Below the pieces are notes generated by a model. The model had not been told where the DNA came from. It ran no database searches and worked only from the letters and a program-made list of their open reading frames with translations. A stretch of DNA of 60,000 nucleotides. Source: an uncultured Porphyromonadaceae bacterium (GTDB lineage Bacteria > Bacteroidota > Bacteroidia > Bacteroidales > Muribaculaceae). Shown here piece by piece: positions 7,808 through 16,737 of the stretch (position 1 is its first letter; each line of letters begins with the position of its first letter). The DNA lies in the NCBI GenBank assembly GCA_937901905.1, contig CALDIF010000063.1:1-60000 (forward strand). Reading direction: 5' to 3'. The position numbers and the translations under genes were made by a program.

Positions 7808-10465
7808 TCAATACCACGTGACGCCGTTGTTGTAACTCGAGTGTTTGTCGTACTTCACATCTTGAAGTATCGAACTCTTGACGGCAATATGGAAATTGTA
7901 ACTCTTATAAGGACCCACCGGCACAAAACTTGCACTCATCTCAAAGCAGTGCATCTGGCGCGAAACAGTGCAGTTCATGTAGGCTATCTTGTGATTTTTG
8001 ATGTCGTAACTGCCCGAGAAAGACAAACTCCAATTCTTGGTGGGACGTAAATTACCGCTGAAACTCAAGTTGTGGGTCCACCGCCCCTTGTATTCGAGTT
8101 TTTCCTTATCAAACTCACCGTAGCCGTAGTTAACCGAGTAGTTGGCAGTCAGGCTCCATGGGAAACTCCAATGCTCGTAACCTCCGTTACTGCCTTGAGA
8201 GGGTGAAACGTCGGAGCCGCTTCCATCGCGGTTGGAATTGCCGGAACCGGATTTCTTGCGACGAAAGGTGTCGTTGTTGATAGTATAGGAAAACGAGGTG
8301 CCGGTGCTTGCCAAGCGTCCCCAACCACCACCGTGGAACAAGCGCAACTTGTTGATGCGAACAGGATTACCGGCTTCGTTTAATGCGTATTTATACACGT
8401 CCCACGTTGCGCTCAAGTTCAAGTTGAAACCTCGGGTGAGGCGGAGCATCACCGTGGTGTTCAAATTGGACCAACGCAGCGAGTCGGCTGCCATATTGTA
8501 ACTTTGTTGCAGCGTGAGATTCTCAATGAGCGAGATCTTCTTGTATCCGGTACTGTCCGACTCGCTGCGAACCTTGGCTTCAAGGTTGTTGGCAACGGAT
8601 ATATTCAAGATGCCGCTCTTGCCACTACCGACCGTGCCGACGACACCGTGAGAGAAATAGTTATACTTGCGCTCACGGAGCACTCCGTCGGCATCGGTGT
8701 AACTGTATCTGCCCCAATAACCCCAAAAGGGAGCACCGAAGTCGGGCGCCGCGCTAAAGGTGATAGTGGGAGTGATGACGTGACGTATCATTTGTAACTT
8801 GTTGCCGAGGATTTTCAACGGTTTGAAGAAGCCGTAGAGTTTGGTACTCAACGACAAGGAGACATTGAAGTCGAACACGTTGTAGAAGTTATAGGTGGTA
8901 TCGGCGACCTCGGCACTGGCATTGGGATCCCATTGACGCCTTATCTTGCTAGTATACATGCGGTCGTTGAGATTGATGCCGGGCGTGACATTAAAATACT
9001 TGAACACATTGAAGGTCGCGCTGATGGGCACACTGTGGCTCATGCCATTGCGCCAATCTTTAACCAAGTTTTTCTTGAAAAATTCGTTCTGCTTGGCTGT
9101 CAACGAATTTTGAAACCGACCGCTGTAACTGATCTTGATTTTCTCATACCAACGCTCATCACCGACTGCATTTTTGCGCTTGAACGGCGCGGTCTGTGCC
9201 ATGGTGATGGTGATATTGGGAAATGACACGTTGAGCGTCGAGTCGGCTGTACGCTGCGACACACTTGCCGTGGTGTTGATGTTCCACTTGGATCCTAACT
9301 TGTAGGCAAGGTTCACCGTGCTACTCTTGGTATTCTCGGTGAAAGCGTTGGTGTAATAGGTGTCGAGGTTGTTACGCGAATATCCGCTTGTGGCGAAGTT
9401 CACGCTCGCGCTGAAGGTGAGTGCCGGATTAGCCTTGGAATCTTGGCTATGGCTCCATTGCACCTGAAAGTTGTGCATCTTGCTATAATCGGGATCGCCC
9501 TTGCTGCCGGTAATGGTGGTCAGATAGTTGACGCTGAAATTACCACGAAATTTGTAGCGTTTCACATAGTTGCTCTGCGCCGAAAGACCCCATGACCCAC
9601 GAGTGTAAATCTCGCCGGTTAACGCGAGGTCAACGTAGTCGCTCAAGGCAAAGTAATAACCGCCGTTGCGCAAGTAAAAACCGCGATTGTAGTCCTCGCC
9701 GAATGTGGGCACCAAAATTCCGCTGTGATATTTTTCGCTGAAAGGGAAGTAACCGAAAGGAACAGCGATAGGCAAGGGCAAGTCTTCAAGCACCATGTAT
9801 GCCGGACCGGTAACCACGTCTTTCTTAGGTCTCACCTTGGCACGGGTCATTTGGAAGTAAAAATGCGGGTGATCATGGTTGTCACAGGTCGTGTATTTGC
9901 CGTCCTGAATGTAGTATTGGTCGTCTTCCATTTTTTTTGTCACCCCACCGGTGAGGTAACCCTCGCCTTGCTCGGTGACAATGCCGGTGATATACCCCCT
10001 CTTGGTCTTGAAGTTATAACTCATCTCGCTCGAACCGTACTCACCGCTCGAGTCCTTAAATACCGGTGTTCCCGCCATTTCTCCTATGCTATCGGGCGCA
10101 CCGACAGCCCGCACCACACTGCTATCCATGTTCATTGTGATGCGCTCGGCACTCATGTCGATGTCGCCATACTTGATCTTGCTGTCGCCGAACATGCGTG
10201 CCAAGGTCTTGCCATATAGCACGATGGAGTCGGTGGCGGCGAATTGTACGGGATTGTCGAGGTCGACTTTCTCACGACGAAAGCGCACCGGTATGTCGCG
10301 TGGCACAAGGGCGACCGTGTCGACTGCCGGCACACTATCGGGTGCGACAGTGTCTTGTGGCACTTGAGAGACCGGCACGACGACTTGAGCCTTACCACGG
10401 GTAGGTACAATCGCCACCAGTGCGATAAGGCACATCACAAGCCTGATGTATCGTCGAGCAAGCAT
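7808..10465 (-). CDS. lptD: LPS-assembly outer-membrane protein LptD
   Basis: LptD is the outer-membrane beta-barrel that inserts lipopolysaccharide into the outer leaflet. The 885-residue protein starts at the ATG at 10465 (the GTG at 10471 is less likely) with a signal peptide ending at GKAQ. It has a Pro/Val-rich linker, then an OstA-like jelly-roll part (IVLYGKTLARMFGDSKIKYGDIDMSAERI, GYLTGG...YYIQDGKYTTCDNHDHPHFYF). The rest is barrel, with alternating aromatic strands and the LptD signature region PIAVPFGYFPFSEKYHSGILVPTFGED. It ends NGVTWY, with the terminal aromatic residue typical of barrels. It lies just downstream of the HD-domain gene. Confidence 0.85.
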   Translation of the reverse strand: MLARRYIRLVMCLIALVAIVPTRGKAQVVVPVSQVPQDTVAPDSVPAVDTVALVPRDIPVRFRREKVDLDNPVQFAATDSIVLYGKTLARMFGDSKIKYGDIDMSAERITMNMDSSVVRAVGAPDSIGEMAGTPVFKDSSGEYGSSEMSYNFKTKRGYITGIVTEQGEGYLTGGVTKKMEDDQYYIQDGKYTTCDNHDHPHFYFQMTRAKVRPKKDVVTGPAYMVLEDLPLPIAVPFGYFPFSEKYHSGILVPTFGEDYNRGFYLRNGGYYFALSDYVDLALTGEIYTRGSWGLSAQSNYVKRYKFRGNFSVNYLTTITGSKGDPDYSKMHNFQVQWSHSQDSKANPALTFSASVNFATSGYSRNNLDTYYTNAFTENTKSSTVNLAYKLGSKWNINTTASVSQRTADSTLNVSFPNITITMAQTAPFKRKNAVGDERWYEKIKISYSGRFQNSLTAKQNEFFKKNLVKDWRNGMSHSVPISATFNVFKYFNVTPGINLNDRMYTSKIRRQWDPNASAEVADTTYNFYNVFDFNVSLSLSTKLYGFFKPLKILGNKLQMIRHVITPTITFSAAPDFGAPFWGYWGRYSYTDADGVLRERKYNYFSHGVVGTVGSGKSGILNISVANNLEAKVRSESDSTGYKKISLIENLTLQQSYNMAADSLRWSNLNTTVMLRLTRGFNLNLSATWDVYKYALNEAGNPVRINKLRLFHGGGWGRLASTGTSFSYTINNDTFRRKKSGSGNSNRDGSGSDVSPSQGSNGGYEHWSFPWSLTANYSVNYGYGEFDKEKLEYKGRWTHNLSFSGNLRPTKNWSLSFSGSYDIKNHKIAYMNCTVSRQMHCFEMSASFVPVGPYKSYNFHIAVKSSILQDVKYDKHSSYNNGVTWY

Positions 10466-10476
10466 TACCACGTTGA

Positions 10477-11031
10477 TTAAGGGGCTCCGAACAGGACATT
10501 CATTGCATCAAAACGTGCGAGGGTTTCGTCGCCGAATTTTGCCAATTTCGAGCGCGCCTCGTCCACGGTGCGAGCGGTATCTCCCACATGAGTTTTAGAG
10601 AAGAACTTGTCGGCATAGCACACGACTTGCTCCTCAATTGTCACAGGCAACATGTCGCGGTGAGGCAAAGGCAGTTGCTGCAGCACGATGTCGCGCGCGG
10701 TGAGTCCGGCACCGGTGTGACGTTCGCACACGAGGGCATGACGATATAACCCGAGCGACTCGAGTATCGCGCGCCCTGCCACACCGTGACGAATGTACGG
10801 CTCACTGCCGTGACAGTGTATTGACGGAGCATCAACACGCACGATACCTATATCGTGCAACATCGCCGCCTCGTACACGAAGTCCACATCAACCGGCACA
10901 CCACGACCGACCAACCGCTCACTCAAGTCGACAGCCAACGTCGCCACTTGACGGCTATGCCCCGTCAGCACGTCGTATAAGGGGCTATCGGTCGGGCAAT
11001 AACGCCCTATCAATTCCAGGCAGTCAATCAT
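10477..11031 (-). CDS. HD-domain phosphohydrolase
   Basis: 184 residues from the ATG at 11031, whose start overlaps the ilvE stop (TGATG), implying translational coupling. HD-superfamily metal ligands are visible: GHSRQVATLAVDL (first His), AAMLHDIGIV (the HD pair), and later HGVAGRAIL and ERHTGAGL. The C-terminal helix ADKFFSKTHVGDTARTVDEARSKLAKFG is typical of small single-domain HD proteins that act on nucleotides or related phosphates. The substrate cannot be read from the sequence. Confidence 0.75.
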   Translation of the reverse strand: MIDCLELIGRYCPTDSPLYDVLTGHSRQVATLAVDLSERLVGRGVPVDVDFVYEAAMLHDIGIVRVDAPSIHCHGSEPYIRHGVAGRAILESLGLYRHALVCERHTGAGLTARDIVLQQLPLPHRDMLPVTIEEQVVCYADKFFSKTHVGDTARTVDEARSKLAKFGDETLARFDAMNVLFGAP

Positions 11032-12056
11032 CACAATTCCGTCATCCACCCGTGAGTGTCGGGGACCTCACCACGCTGTATCGCCTGCAAGCGATGATAC
11101 AACTCGGTGGTCACGGGACCCGGATTGCCATCTTTGGAGATCACATAACTGATGCCACGATCTATATCGTCAATCTGCGAGATAGGTGCCGCTACTGCCG
11201 CTGTTCCACACTCGGCAGCCTCATCAACCTCGGCGAGTTCTTCGACAGGAATGGGACGACACTCCACCTCGAGTCCCATGTCACGCGCGATTTGCTGTAA
11301 ACTGGCATTGGTCACGCTTGGCAAGATGCTGTTGCTCTTGGGAGTGATATATTTGTTCCCCTTGATGGCAAAGAAATTGGCAGGGCCACACTCGTCGAGA
11401 TACAGTTTCTCCTTTGGGTCAAGGAATAGCACGGCCGAGTAACCGGCTTGCTTGGCACGCGCGGTAGCAACGAGTCCTCCGGCATAGTTACCCCCCACTT
11501 TCCAACGCCCGGTACCACAGGGAGCCGCCCTGTCATACTCACGATATATCGCCACCTTAGTCGGCTTGAAACCGTCTTTGAAGTAGGGACCGACGGGCGT
11601 GACGAATATCAAGAACATATAGTCGGTGGCGGGACGCACGCCCACTTGCGGCGAGATGCCTATCTCGAGCGGACGCAAATACAAGGAACTGCCGGTGCCA
11701 TAGGGCGGAATAAAACGCTCGTTGAGTTTCACTACCTTACGAGCCATCTCGATGAACAACTCCTCCGGTATGGGTTCCATCATGATACCGAGCGCGCTGC
11801 TGTGAATGCGACGCGCGTTTTCTTCGATGCGAAACAAGCGCACCTTGCCGTCAACCCCACAGAATGCCTTTTGTCCCTCAAAGATGTCTTGACCGTAGTG
11901 CAGACACGTTGCCGCCATGTGAATGGTGAGCATCTCGTCATCGTGGACCTCAATATCACCCCATGCGCCGTCGGTGAAGACACAACGCACGTTATAGTCG
12001 GTCTTGTGGTAACCGAAGGGCAAGCGATTCCAATCAATGTTCTCGTTCATTGCCAT
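11031..12056 (-). CDS. ilvE: Branched-chain amino acid aminotransferase
   Basis: This PLP enzyme interconverts Leu/Ile/Val and their 2-oxo acids using glutamate. It is a class IV aminotransferase of the long (BCAT type II) kind, about 341 residues. Landmarks are CLHYGQDIFEGQKAF, SSLYLRPLEIG, and GTGRWKVGGNYAG, whose Lys (about residue 186 from this start) binds PLP. LDECGPANFFAI and ECGTAAVAAPIS follow. The start is the ATG at 12056 or 12050; the frame's first codon at 12062 is GTG. It is the first gene of a run ilvE, HD hydrolase, lptD, YiiX-like. Confidence 0.9.
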   Translation of the reverse strand: MAMNENIDWNRLPFGYHKTDYNVRCVFTDGAWGDIEVHDDEMLTIHMAATCLHYGQDIFEGQKAFCGVDGKVRLFRIEENARRIHSSALGIMMEPIPEELFIEMARKVVKLNERFIPPYGTGSSLYLRPLEIGISPQVGVRPATDYMFLIFVTPVGPYFKDGFKPTKVAIYREYDRAAPCGTGRWKVGGNYAGGLVATARAKQAGYSAVLFLDPKEKLYLDECGPANFFAIKGNKYITPKSNSILPSVTNASLQQIARDMGLEVECRPIPVEELAEVDEAAECGTAAVAAPISQIDDIDRGISYVISKDGNPGPVTTELYHRLQAIQRGEVPDTHGWMTEL

Positions 12057-12086
12057 TGTCACTGTTTTTTAGTGGTTTTTAATATG

Positions 12087-12094
12087 CAAAGTTA
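12087..12094 (-). promoter_or_regulatory. Possible Bacteroidetes -7 promoter box for ilvE
   Basis: The complement reads TAACTTTG, an exact match to the TAnnTTTG box, 31 bases upstream of the ilvE start. No TTTG is seen at the expected 19-21 base distance, so the -33 element is weak or absent. Confidence 0.5.
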
Positions 12095-12209
12095 CTTCAA
12101 TTTCCATTATGGCACAACACCCTAACGGGCAAATGTAGGCTACCGAGTCAACTTTAACACTTTTTGTCTATCAACGACATCGGCACGACACAAGCGGAGA
12201 ACACAAGCA

Positions 12210-12240
12210 AAGCCTCGCGTCAAAACGTGACACGAGGCTT
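12210..12240 (-). terminator. Hairpin terminator downstream of rpmH
   Basis: Arms AAGCCTCGCGTC (12210-12221) and GACACGAGGCTT (12229-12240) pair over 12 positions with one G-U-type mismatch around a 7-base loop. It lies about 45 bases past the rpmH stop. A smaller hairpin TTGGCA...TGCCAA is at 12250-12267. No long T run follows. Confidence 0.6.
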
Positions 12241-12283
12241 GTATGAGTCTTGGCACAACCATGCCAAGCAGCGGTCTAAAAAA

Positions 12284-12436
12284 TCACTTGTAGACCGAGT
12301 CGCTCACCGTGAGGCTATAACGCCCCTTGGCGCGACGACGAGCCAACACCTTGCGGCCATCGGCTGTCTTCATGCGCTGACGAAAACCGTGCTTATTGGC
12401 TTTCTTGCGGTTGGAAGGTTGAAAAGTTCTTTTCAT
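12284..12436 (-). CDS. rpmH: 50S ribosomal protein L34
   Basis: This 50-residue protein begins MKRTFQPSNRKKANKHGFRQ and ends SLTVSDSVYK. It carries the L34 signature of Arg/Lys-rich helices with KTADGRKVLARRRAKGR. L34 is a large-subunit protein near the exit-tunnel region of 23S rRNA. The start ATG is at 12436 and the stop TGA at 12284-12286. It is a single-gene unit with its own promoter upstream and hairpin downstream. Confidence 0.95.
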   Translation of the reverse strand: MKRTFQPSNRKKANKHGFRQRMKTADGRKVLARRRAKGRYSLTVSDSVYK

Positions 12437-12486
12437 CGCGATATATATTTATTGTTGATTTCTATTGCTCGCGCAAAATGCGGTTG

Positions 12487-12517
12487 CAAAGGTACAACAT
12501 TTTTTTGAATTAACAAA
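12487..12517 (-). promoter_or_regulatory. Bacteroidetes-type promoter of rpmH
   Basis: On the minus strand TTTG (complement of 12514-12517), a 19-base spacer and TACCTTTG (complement of 12487-12494) match the TTTG / TAnnTTTG consensus exactly. The box lies about 50 bases upstream of the rpmH start. Confidence 0.75.
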
Positions 12518-12545
12518 ACGATTTTTAATTTCCAACTGCATTTCC

Positions 12546-12602
12546 GTGGGTTACGCTACGCTCCACCCGACGGTTTCCTATATGCTCGCCCTCGCGGGCG
12601 GA
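12546..12602. repeat. GC-rich hairpins between rpmH and the LRR gene
   Basis: Two short palindromes stand out in AT-rich surroundings. GGGTTACGCTACGCTCCACCC can fold through GGGT/ACCC, and CGCCCTCGCGGGCG is a near-perfect palindrome with a TCGC loop. They sit upstream of the two divergent promoters' core and have no obvious coding content. Confidence 0.4.
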
Positions 12603-12669
12603 CTGACGATAATAGACGTTATATTTTACCCATTTTACAGGAAATGTTATGAGTTACGCGTTTTTTTTG

Positions 12670-12677
12670 TAACTTTG
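12670..12677 (+). promoter_or_regulatory. -7 promoter box of the LRR-dockerin gene
   Basis: TAACTTTG matches the TAnnTTTG consensus exactly, 26 bases before the chosen ATG. The -33 position has TGTTAT rather than TTTG, so only half of the promoter is convincing. Confidence 0.55.
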
Positions 12678-12702
12678 TAGGTTGAACGAAAAAGAAGTTA
12701 TT

Positions 12703-13944
12703 ATGCGCAACTTGATATTATCGATGTGTGTCATCGCGACACTAAACGCAACAGCATTGACGGTGACTAGCACACCCGGCGAATTGCATAACATTATCAC
12801 CGGCGATTTGTCGGCAGTCACCGAACTCACCATCACCGGGGAGATGGACGCACGGGATTTTCGCTTTATTGCCGACTCTCTAAATCAAATCACCGATGTG
12901 GACTTGAGTGCCACGCGCATAACAGCATTCACTAACACTTCGGTGCCCACATTGGGGCGTGTATTTCAATTCGCTGCCGACGAGTTGCCCACGTTGTCAT
13001 TCATGTGCAAACCCATTAAGCACATCGCTCTTCCTGTCACATTGCGCACTGTGGGCGAGGCGGCTTTCACGGGTTGCACCGCGCTCGAGGTCATTGATTG
13101 GTCGACCACGCTCGACAGCATTGCACCCTACGCCTTTGCCGGTTGTGAAGCCTTGACCGAAATCACATTACCGTCCGCACTCACCGCGCTGGGGCATAAC
13201 GCCTTTGCCTACTGCACATCGCTGACGAGCGTGAAAGTGGGCGACGAAGCCAAGTTGAGCCATGTCGGAGAGTGCGCATTTGTCGACTGCTGTCTGCTCA
13301 ACGAGGTCAACCTCGGCGACAACATCAGCGAAATCGGCGAGGGCGCGTTTGCCAACACTGCAATCTCGACATTAGACCTGTCGAACCTTAATAACCTGAA
13401 AGTCGTCAATGGGTGGATAGCAAGCGGGAGCCCGGTGGAAGCGGTCGTCCTGCCGGCGACTGTCACGACAATAGCCGAGGGCGCATTGCTCGGTACTAAA
13501 GACATCGCGCAACTCACCTTGCCGGCGACTGTAGGCTACATAGGCGACCTCGCCATGGCAGGCATGACCGGACTGACCGAATTAACAGCCGAGCCCGAGA
13601 CCGTTCCCGAATTGGGCGAACAAGTGTGGTTCGGTGTCAATCAACCGGGCGTGACGCTGCGCGTTCCGCCTCTTGCAAAAATCGATTATCAAGAAGCACT
13701 GCAATGGCAAGAGTTTAACATAGTTTCCAACTTGCTTAAGGGCGATATTAACCTTGACGGCGCGATTAATGTTGCCGATGTCAATGTCATCTTGAACATA
13801 ATTCTTAACGAGGGAACCGATGATGAGGACTTGTTCTCGCGTGCCGATGTGAACGAAGACTCAAAGGTGAACGTGGGCGATGTCAACTCGGTTCTCAACA
13901 TCATCTTACAACAACGTGTGCGCCGACGTGCATCACACCGATAA
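12703..13944 (+). CDS. BspA-type leucine-rich repeat secreted protein with C-terminal dockerin-like repeats
   Basis: 413 residues from the ATG at 12703; the frame's earlier ATG at 12682 lies too close to the promoter box. The signal peptide is MRNLILSMCVIATLNATA. Then come about eight LRR_5 (BspA-type) repeats of the form IAPYAFAGCEALTEITLP and IGEGAFANTAISTLDL. The last ~75 residues hold two Ca-binding dockerin-like segments, GDINLDGAINVADVNVILNI and ADVNEDSKVNVGDVNSVLNI, each with the D-x-N-x-D-G/S pattern. BspA-like repeats mediate adhesion and surface binding. In Bacteroidales the dockerin-like tail is common on secreted proteins without any cellulosome, so cohesin partners are not implied. 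Confidence 0.8.
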   Translation: MRNLILSMCVIATLNATALTVTSTPGELHNIITGDLSAVTELTITGEMDARDFRFIADSLNQITDVDLSATRITAFTNTSVPTLGRVFQFAADELPTLSFMCKPIKHIALPVTLRTVGEAAFTGCTALEVIDWSTTLDSIAPYAFAGCEALTEITLPSALTALGHNAFAYCTSLTSVKVGDEAKLSHVGECAFVDCCLLNEVNLGDNISEIGEGAFANTAISTLDLSNLNNLKVVNGWIASGSPVEAVVLPATVTTIAEGALLGTKDIAQLTLPATVGYIGDLAMAGMTGLTELTAEPETVPELGEQVWFGVNQPGVTLRVPPLAKIDYQEALQWQEFNIVSNLLKGDINLDGAINVADVNVILNIILNEGTDDEDLFSRADVNEDSKVNVGDVNSVLNIILQQRVRRRASHR

Positions 13945-13945
13945 C

Positions 13946-14719
13946 ATGGGGAAAAACAAATTGCGTAAGTTTGCCGAAATGGAAACATTGGACTGTGTGT
14001 TTCAATTTCCTTACGGCACATTGCACGAGGGCGGATGCCCGCTGCGCGGACGGTGGCGCGAAATATACTTTAAAAACGATAATCCGCTCGTACTCGAATT
14101 GGGGTGTGGCAAGGGCGAATATGCCGTCGGTATGGGTCAGCACTACCGTGACATCAATTTTATAGGCGTGGACATCAAGGGGGCGCGTATGTACACGGGT
14201 GCCAAGTGGGTCGAGGCAATGAACTTGACAAATGTGGCTTTTCTTCGCACCGATATTGACTTGATAGAGTATATGTTCGCTGCCGGCGAGGTCGACGAGT
14301 TGTGGCTCACCTTTCCCGACCCGCAGATGAAAAAAGTTAACAAGCGGCTCACAGGCACCCGTTTTCTCGACCGCTATCGCCGCGTGCTCACCGATGGTGG
14401 CATCGTGCACCTCAAGACCGACAGCCCGTTCCTGTACACCTACACGCGCGAAGTAATCAGGCTCAATCAATTACCTTTACATGCCGACATCAGCGATGTG
14501 CACGGCGATGCCACGAGGGGTACTCTCCCACCCGACCTCGCGACACTCGACACGATCAAGACCTATTACGAGCACCAATGGATGAGTCGCGGTTTGACTA
14601 TCAAATACCTTGAATTCAGCCTACCCCACGACATCGCCCTCGTTGAACCCGACATAGAAATTGAGTTTGATACTTACCGCAGTTTTCACCGCGGTCACGT
14701 GCAGACGGATAACCCGTAA
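13946..14719 (+). CDS. trmB: tRNA (guanine-N7-)-methyltransferase
   Basis: TrmB makes m7G46 in tRNA variable loops using S-adenosylmethionine. 257 residues from the ATG at 13946, one base after the previous stop; the longer frame only overlaps that gene. Motifs are LVLELGCGKGEYAVGM (SAM-binding motif I), NFIGVDIKGARM, TDIDLIEYM, the family signature LWLTFPDPQMKK and the C-terminal Y-H-W type TYYEHQWMSRG. An N-terminal ~40-residue extension (MGKNKLRKFAEMETLDCVFQ) is usual in Bacteroidetes TrmB. It is followed closely by mrp. Confidence 0.9.
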   Translation: MGKNKLRKFAEMETLDCVFQFPYGTLHEGGCPLRGRWREIYFKNDNPLVLELGCGKGEYAVGMGQHYRDINFIGVDIKGARMYTGAKWVEAMNLTNVAFLRTDIDLIEYMFAAGEVDELWLTFPDPQMKKVNKRLTGTRFLDRYRRVLTDGGIVHLKTDSPFLYTYTREVIRLNQLPLHADISDVHGDATRGTLPPDLATLDTIKTYYEHQWMSRGLTIKYLEFSLPHDIALVEPDIEIEFDTYRSFHRGHVQTDNP

Positions 14720-14725
14720 ACAATA

Positions 14726-15829
14726 ATGATGATATATCCCAAATTAATCATAGAGGCACTGAACACGGTGCGTTACCCGGGTAGCGGAAAGAGCATCGTG
14801 GAGATGGGCATGGTGGGCGATGACATACGCATCGCCGGCAACCGCGTGAGTTTGTCGTTGCACTTCGACAAACCCACCGACCCATTCATCAAGAGCGTGG
14901 TGCGCGCTGCCGAAGCGGCAATCACGTCACGCGTCGGCAACGATGTGGAAATCGCCGGTAACATCGCCGTCGTGACGCGCGAACTGCCCACCGAGGTGGC
15001 ACGCCCCGTCTTGCCCGGTGTAAAAAACATCATCGGTGTCAGCAGTGGCAAGGGCGGCGTGGGCAAGAGCACGATAGCGACCAACCTCGCCGTGTCGCTC
15101 GCCGCACAGGGCTACAGCGTAGGACTGCTCGATGCCGACATTTTCGGTCCCAGTGTACCCAAGATGTTCGGCATTGAGGACGAACAGTTGTACATACGGC
15201 ATGACGACGAGGGGCACAACCTGATCATTCCCATCGAGAGATACGGCGTGAAGGTGTTGTCGATAGGTTTTGTCGTCGACAAGGAGAAAGCCGTGTTGTG
15301 GCGTGGAGCGATGGCGAGCAACGCACTCAAGCAACTCATCACCGAGGGTGATTGGGGCGAATTGGATTACTTCATCATTGATATGCCCCCCGGCACGAGC
15401 GACATTCACCTCACGTTGGTACAAACGCTCGCAATCACAGGTGCGGTTGTGGTGACTACGCCCCAGCAGGTGGCACTTGCCGATGCGCGCAAGGGTGTAG
15501 CCATGTTTATGGGTCAGCAGGTTAACGTGCCCGTGCTCGGTATCGTGGAAAACATGTCGTGGTTCACGCCGGCTTCTCACCCCGACGAGCATTATTACAT
15601 CTTCGGACACGACGGCGGCAAGGAACTTGCCGAGGCACTCAACGTGCCGCTGTTGGGGCAAGTTCCACTCGTGGCAAGCATCTGTCGCAGTGGCGATGAC
15701 GGGGTGCCCGTCGTGCTGCAAAACAGCATCAGCGGCGAGGCATTTCACGCCCTCGCGCGCGCCGTTGTCAATGCCGTTGATAATCGCAACGCCACGCTGC
15801 CACCGACACGACGCGTGAACACACATTGA
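14726..15829 (+). CDS. mrp: Mrp/NBP35-family iron-sulfur cluster carrier ATPase
   Basis: This is a cytosolic P-loop ATPase that carries or inserts Fe-S clusters. 367 residues: an N-terminal MIP18-like domain (about 1-90, with RYPGSGKSIVEMGMV), then the deviant Walker A SGKGGVGKST (107-116). LLDADIFGPSVPKMFG and DMPPGTSD follow, and the C-terminal half has VENMSWF. The usual CxxC-containing segment after VENMS is replaced here by TPASHPDEHYYIFG, so no CxxC is seen; this variation occurs in Bacteroidetes members. It starts 7 bases after trmB and is likely co-transcribed with it. Confidence 0.88.
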   Translation: MMIYPKLIIEALNTVRYPGSGKSIVEMGMVGDDIRIAGNRVSLSLHFDKPTDPFIKSVVRAAEAAITSRVGNDVEIAGNIAVVTRELPTEVARPVLPGVKNIIGVSSGKGGVGKSTIATNLAVSLAAQGYSVGLLDADIFGPSVPKMFGIEDEQLYIRHDDEGHNLIIPIERYGVKVLSIGFVVDKEKAVLWRGAMASNALKQLITEGDWGELDYFIIDMPPGTSDIHLTLVQTLAITGAVVVTTPQQVALADARKGVAMFMGQQVNVPVLGIVENMSWFTPASHPDEHYYIFGHDGGKELAEALNVPLLGQVPLVASICRSGDDGVPVVLQNSISGEAFHALARAVVNAVDNRNATLPPTRRVNTH

Positions 15830-15879
15830 AGTCAACCACATCGTTAACGACTATTATATCATTTAAACAACAACTCTAT

Positions 15880-16671
15880 ATGAAACAGTTTATTTACACC
15901 TTGATTGCTGCCGTGATGTTGAGCGCATGCTCCTCGGTACCCATTACGGGGCGCAAGCAGTTGAATTTGGTCAACGACAGCGAAGTGTTGCAGTCCAGCC
16001 TGACGAGCTACACCTCATTCATGAAGACAGCCACTGTCAGCACCCAAAAGACACAAAGTACCCAAGTGACACGCGTGGGCAAGAAAATCGCCGCTGCAAC
16101 CGAGGCTTATCTGCGCAGCAACGGCATGGAAAGTGAAATCAGCAATTTCGCTTGGGAGTTCAACCTCGTCAAGAGCGACGAGGTTAACGCGTGGTGTATG
16201 CCGGGTGGCAAAATCGTGGTATACGAGGGCATTATGAATTTGGTGAGCAGCGATGATGAACTTGCCGTTGTCATGGGGCATGAGGTGGCTCACGCCCTCG
16301 CCAAGCACAGCAACGAGCGTATGAGCCAACAGGTGTTGGCACAATACGGAGCCGCAGCGGTGAGCGTCGCCACGTCGGGCAAGAGTTATGCCACACAACA
16401 AATCGCTCAACAGGTCTACGGACTGGGAGCACAATATGGTGTAATGCAACCCTTCTCGCGCAAACACGAGAGCGAGGCCGACCAAATCGGACTCATACTG
16501 ATGACCATGGCGGGTTACAACCCCGACTCGGCAGTGACATTTTGGCAAAAAATGGCTGCCAACAGCAGCAATTCGACACCCGAGTTCCTCAGTTCGCACC
16601 CCAGTCACTCAACTCGCATCGCCGACATCAAGAAGTGGCTGCCCGACGTAAAGAGCAAGTATGCCAAGTAA
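15880..16671 (+). CDS. M48-family metallopeptidase, lipoprotein
   Basis: 263 residues from the ATG at 15880. Lipoprotein signal with lipobox MLSAC (Cys17). The zinc site is HEVAH (134-138), with the third ligand in ESEAD (about 197-201). SSHPSHSTRIADIKKWLP is the typical M48 tail. The family (BepA/LoiP-like) carries out quality control of envelope and outer-membrane proteins. No membrane helix is seen beyond the lipid anchor, so this is a periplasmic lipoprotein rather than an HtpX-type membrane protein. Confidence 0.85.
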   Translation: MKQFIYTLIAAVMLSACSSVPITGRKQLNLVNDSEVLQSSLTSYTSFMKTATVSTQKTQSTQVTRVGKKIAAATEAYLRSNGMESEISNFAWEFNLVKSDEVNAWCMPGGKIVVYEGIMNLVSSDDELAVVMGHEVAHALAKHSNERMSQQVLAQYGAAAVSVATSGKSYATQQIAQQVYGLGAQYGVMQPFSRKHESEADQIGLILMTMAGYNPDSAVTFWQKMAANSSNSTPEFLSSHPSHSTRIADIKKWLPDVKSKYAK

Positions 16672-16737
16672 ATCTCATTGAGAGAGTTTGAATACTGACA
16701 CACACTTTACAGTCCCATTATTCACCCTGCTTAAACA

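Noticed and set aside
9725..10219. 164-codon plus-strand frame opposite lptD
   Set aside because: Antisense shadow of a well-supported LptD coding sequence with a low-complexity, His-rich translation.
12164..12508. 114-codon plus-strand frame opposite rpmH
   Set aside because: It runs antisense through the L34 gene, its promoter and its terminator. The L34 protein is certain.
13736..13915. Cellulosome component, suggested by dockerin-like repeats in the LRR protein
   Set aside because: No cohesin or glycoside hydrolase genes are nearby. Such tails are common on Bacteroidales secreted proteins without cellulosomes.
14927..15841. 304-codon open frame on the minus strand opposite mrp
   Set aside because: It is a shadow of the GC-rich plus-strand Mrp gene, whose family motifs are complete. 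The antisense translation has no recognisable features.
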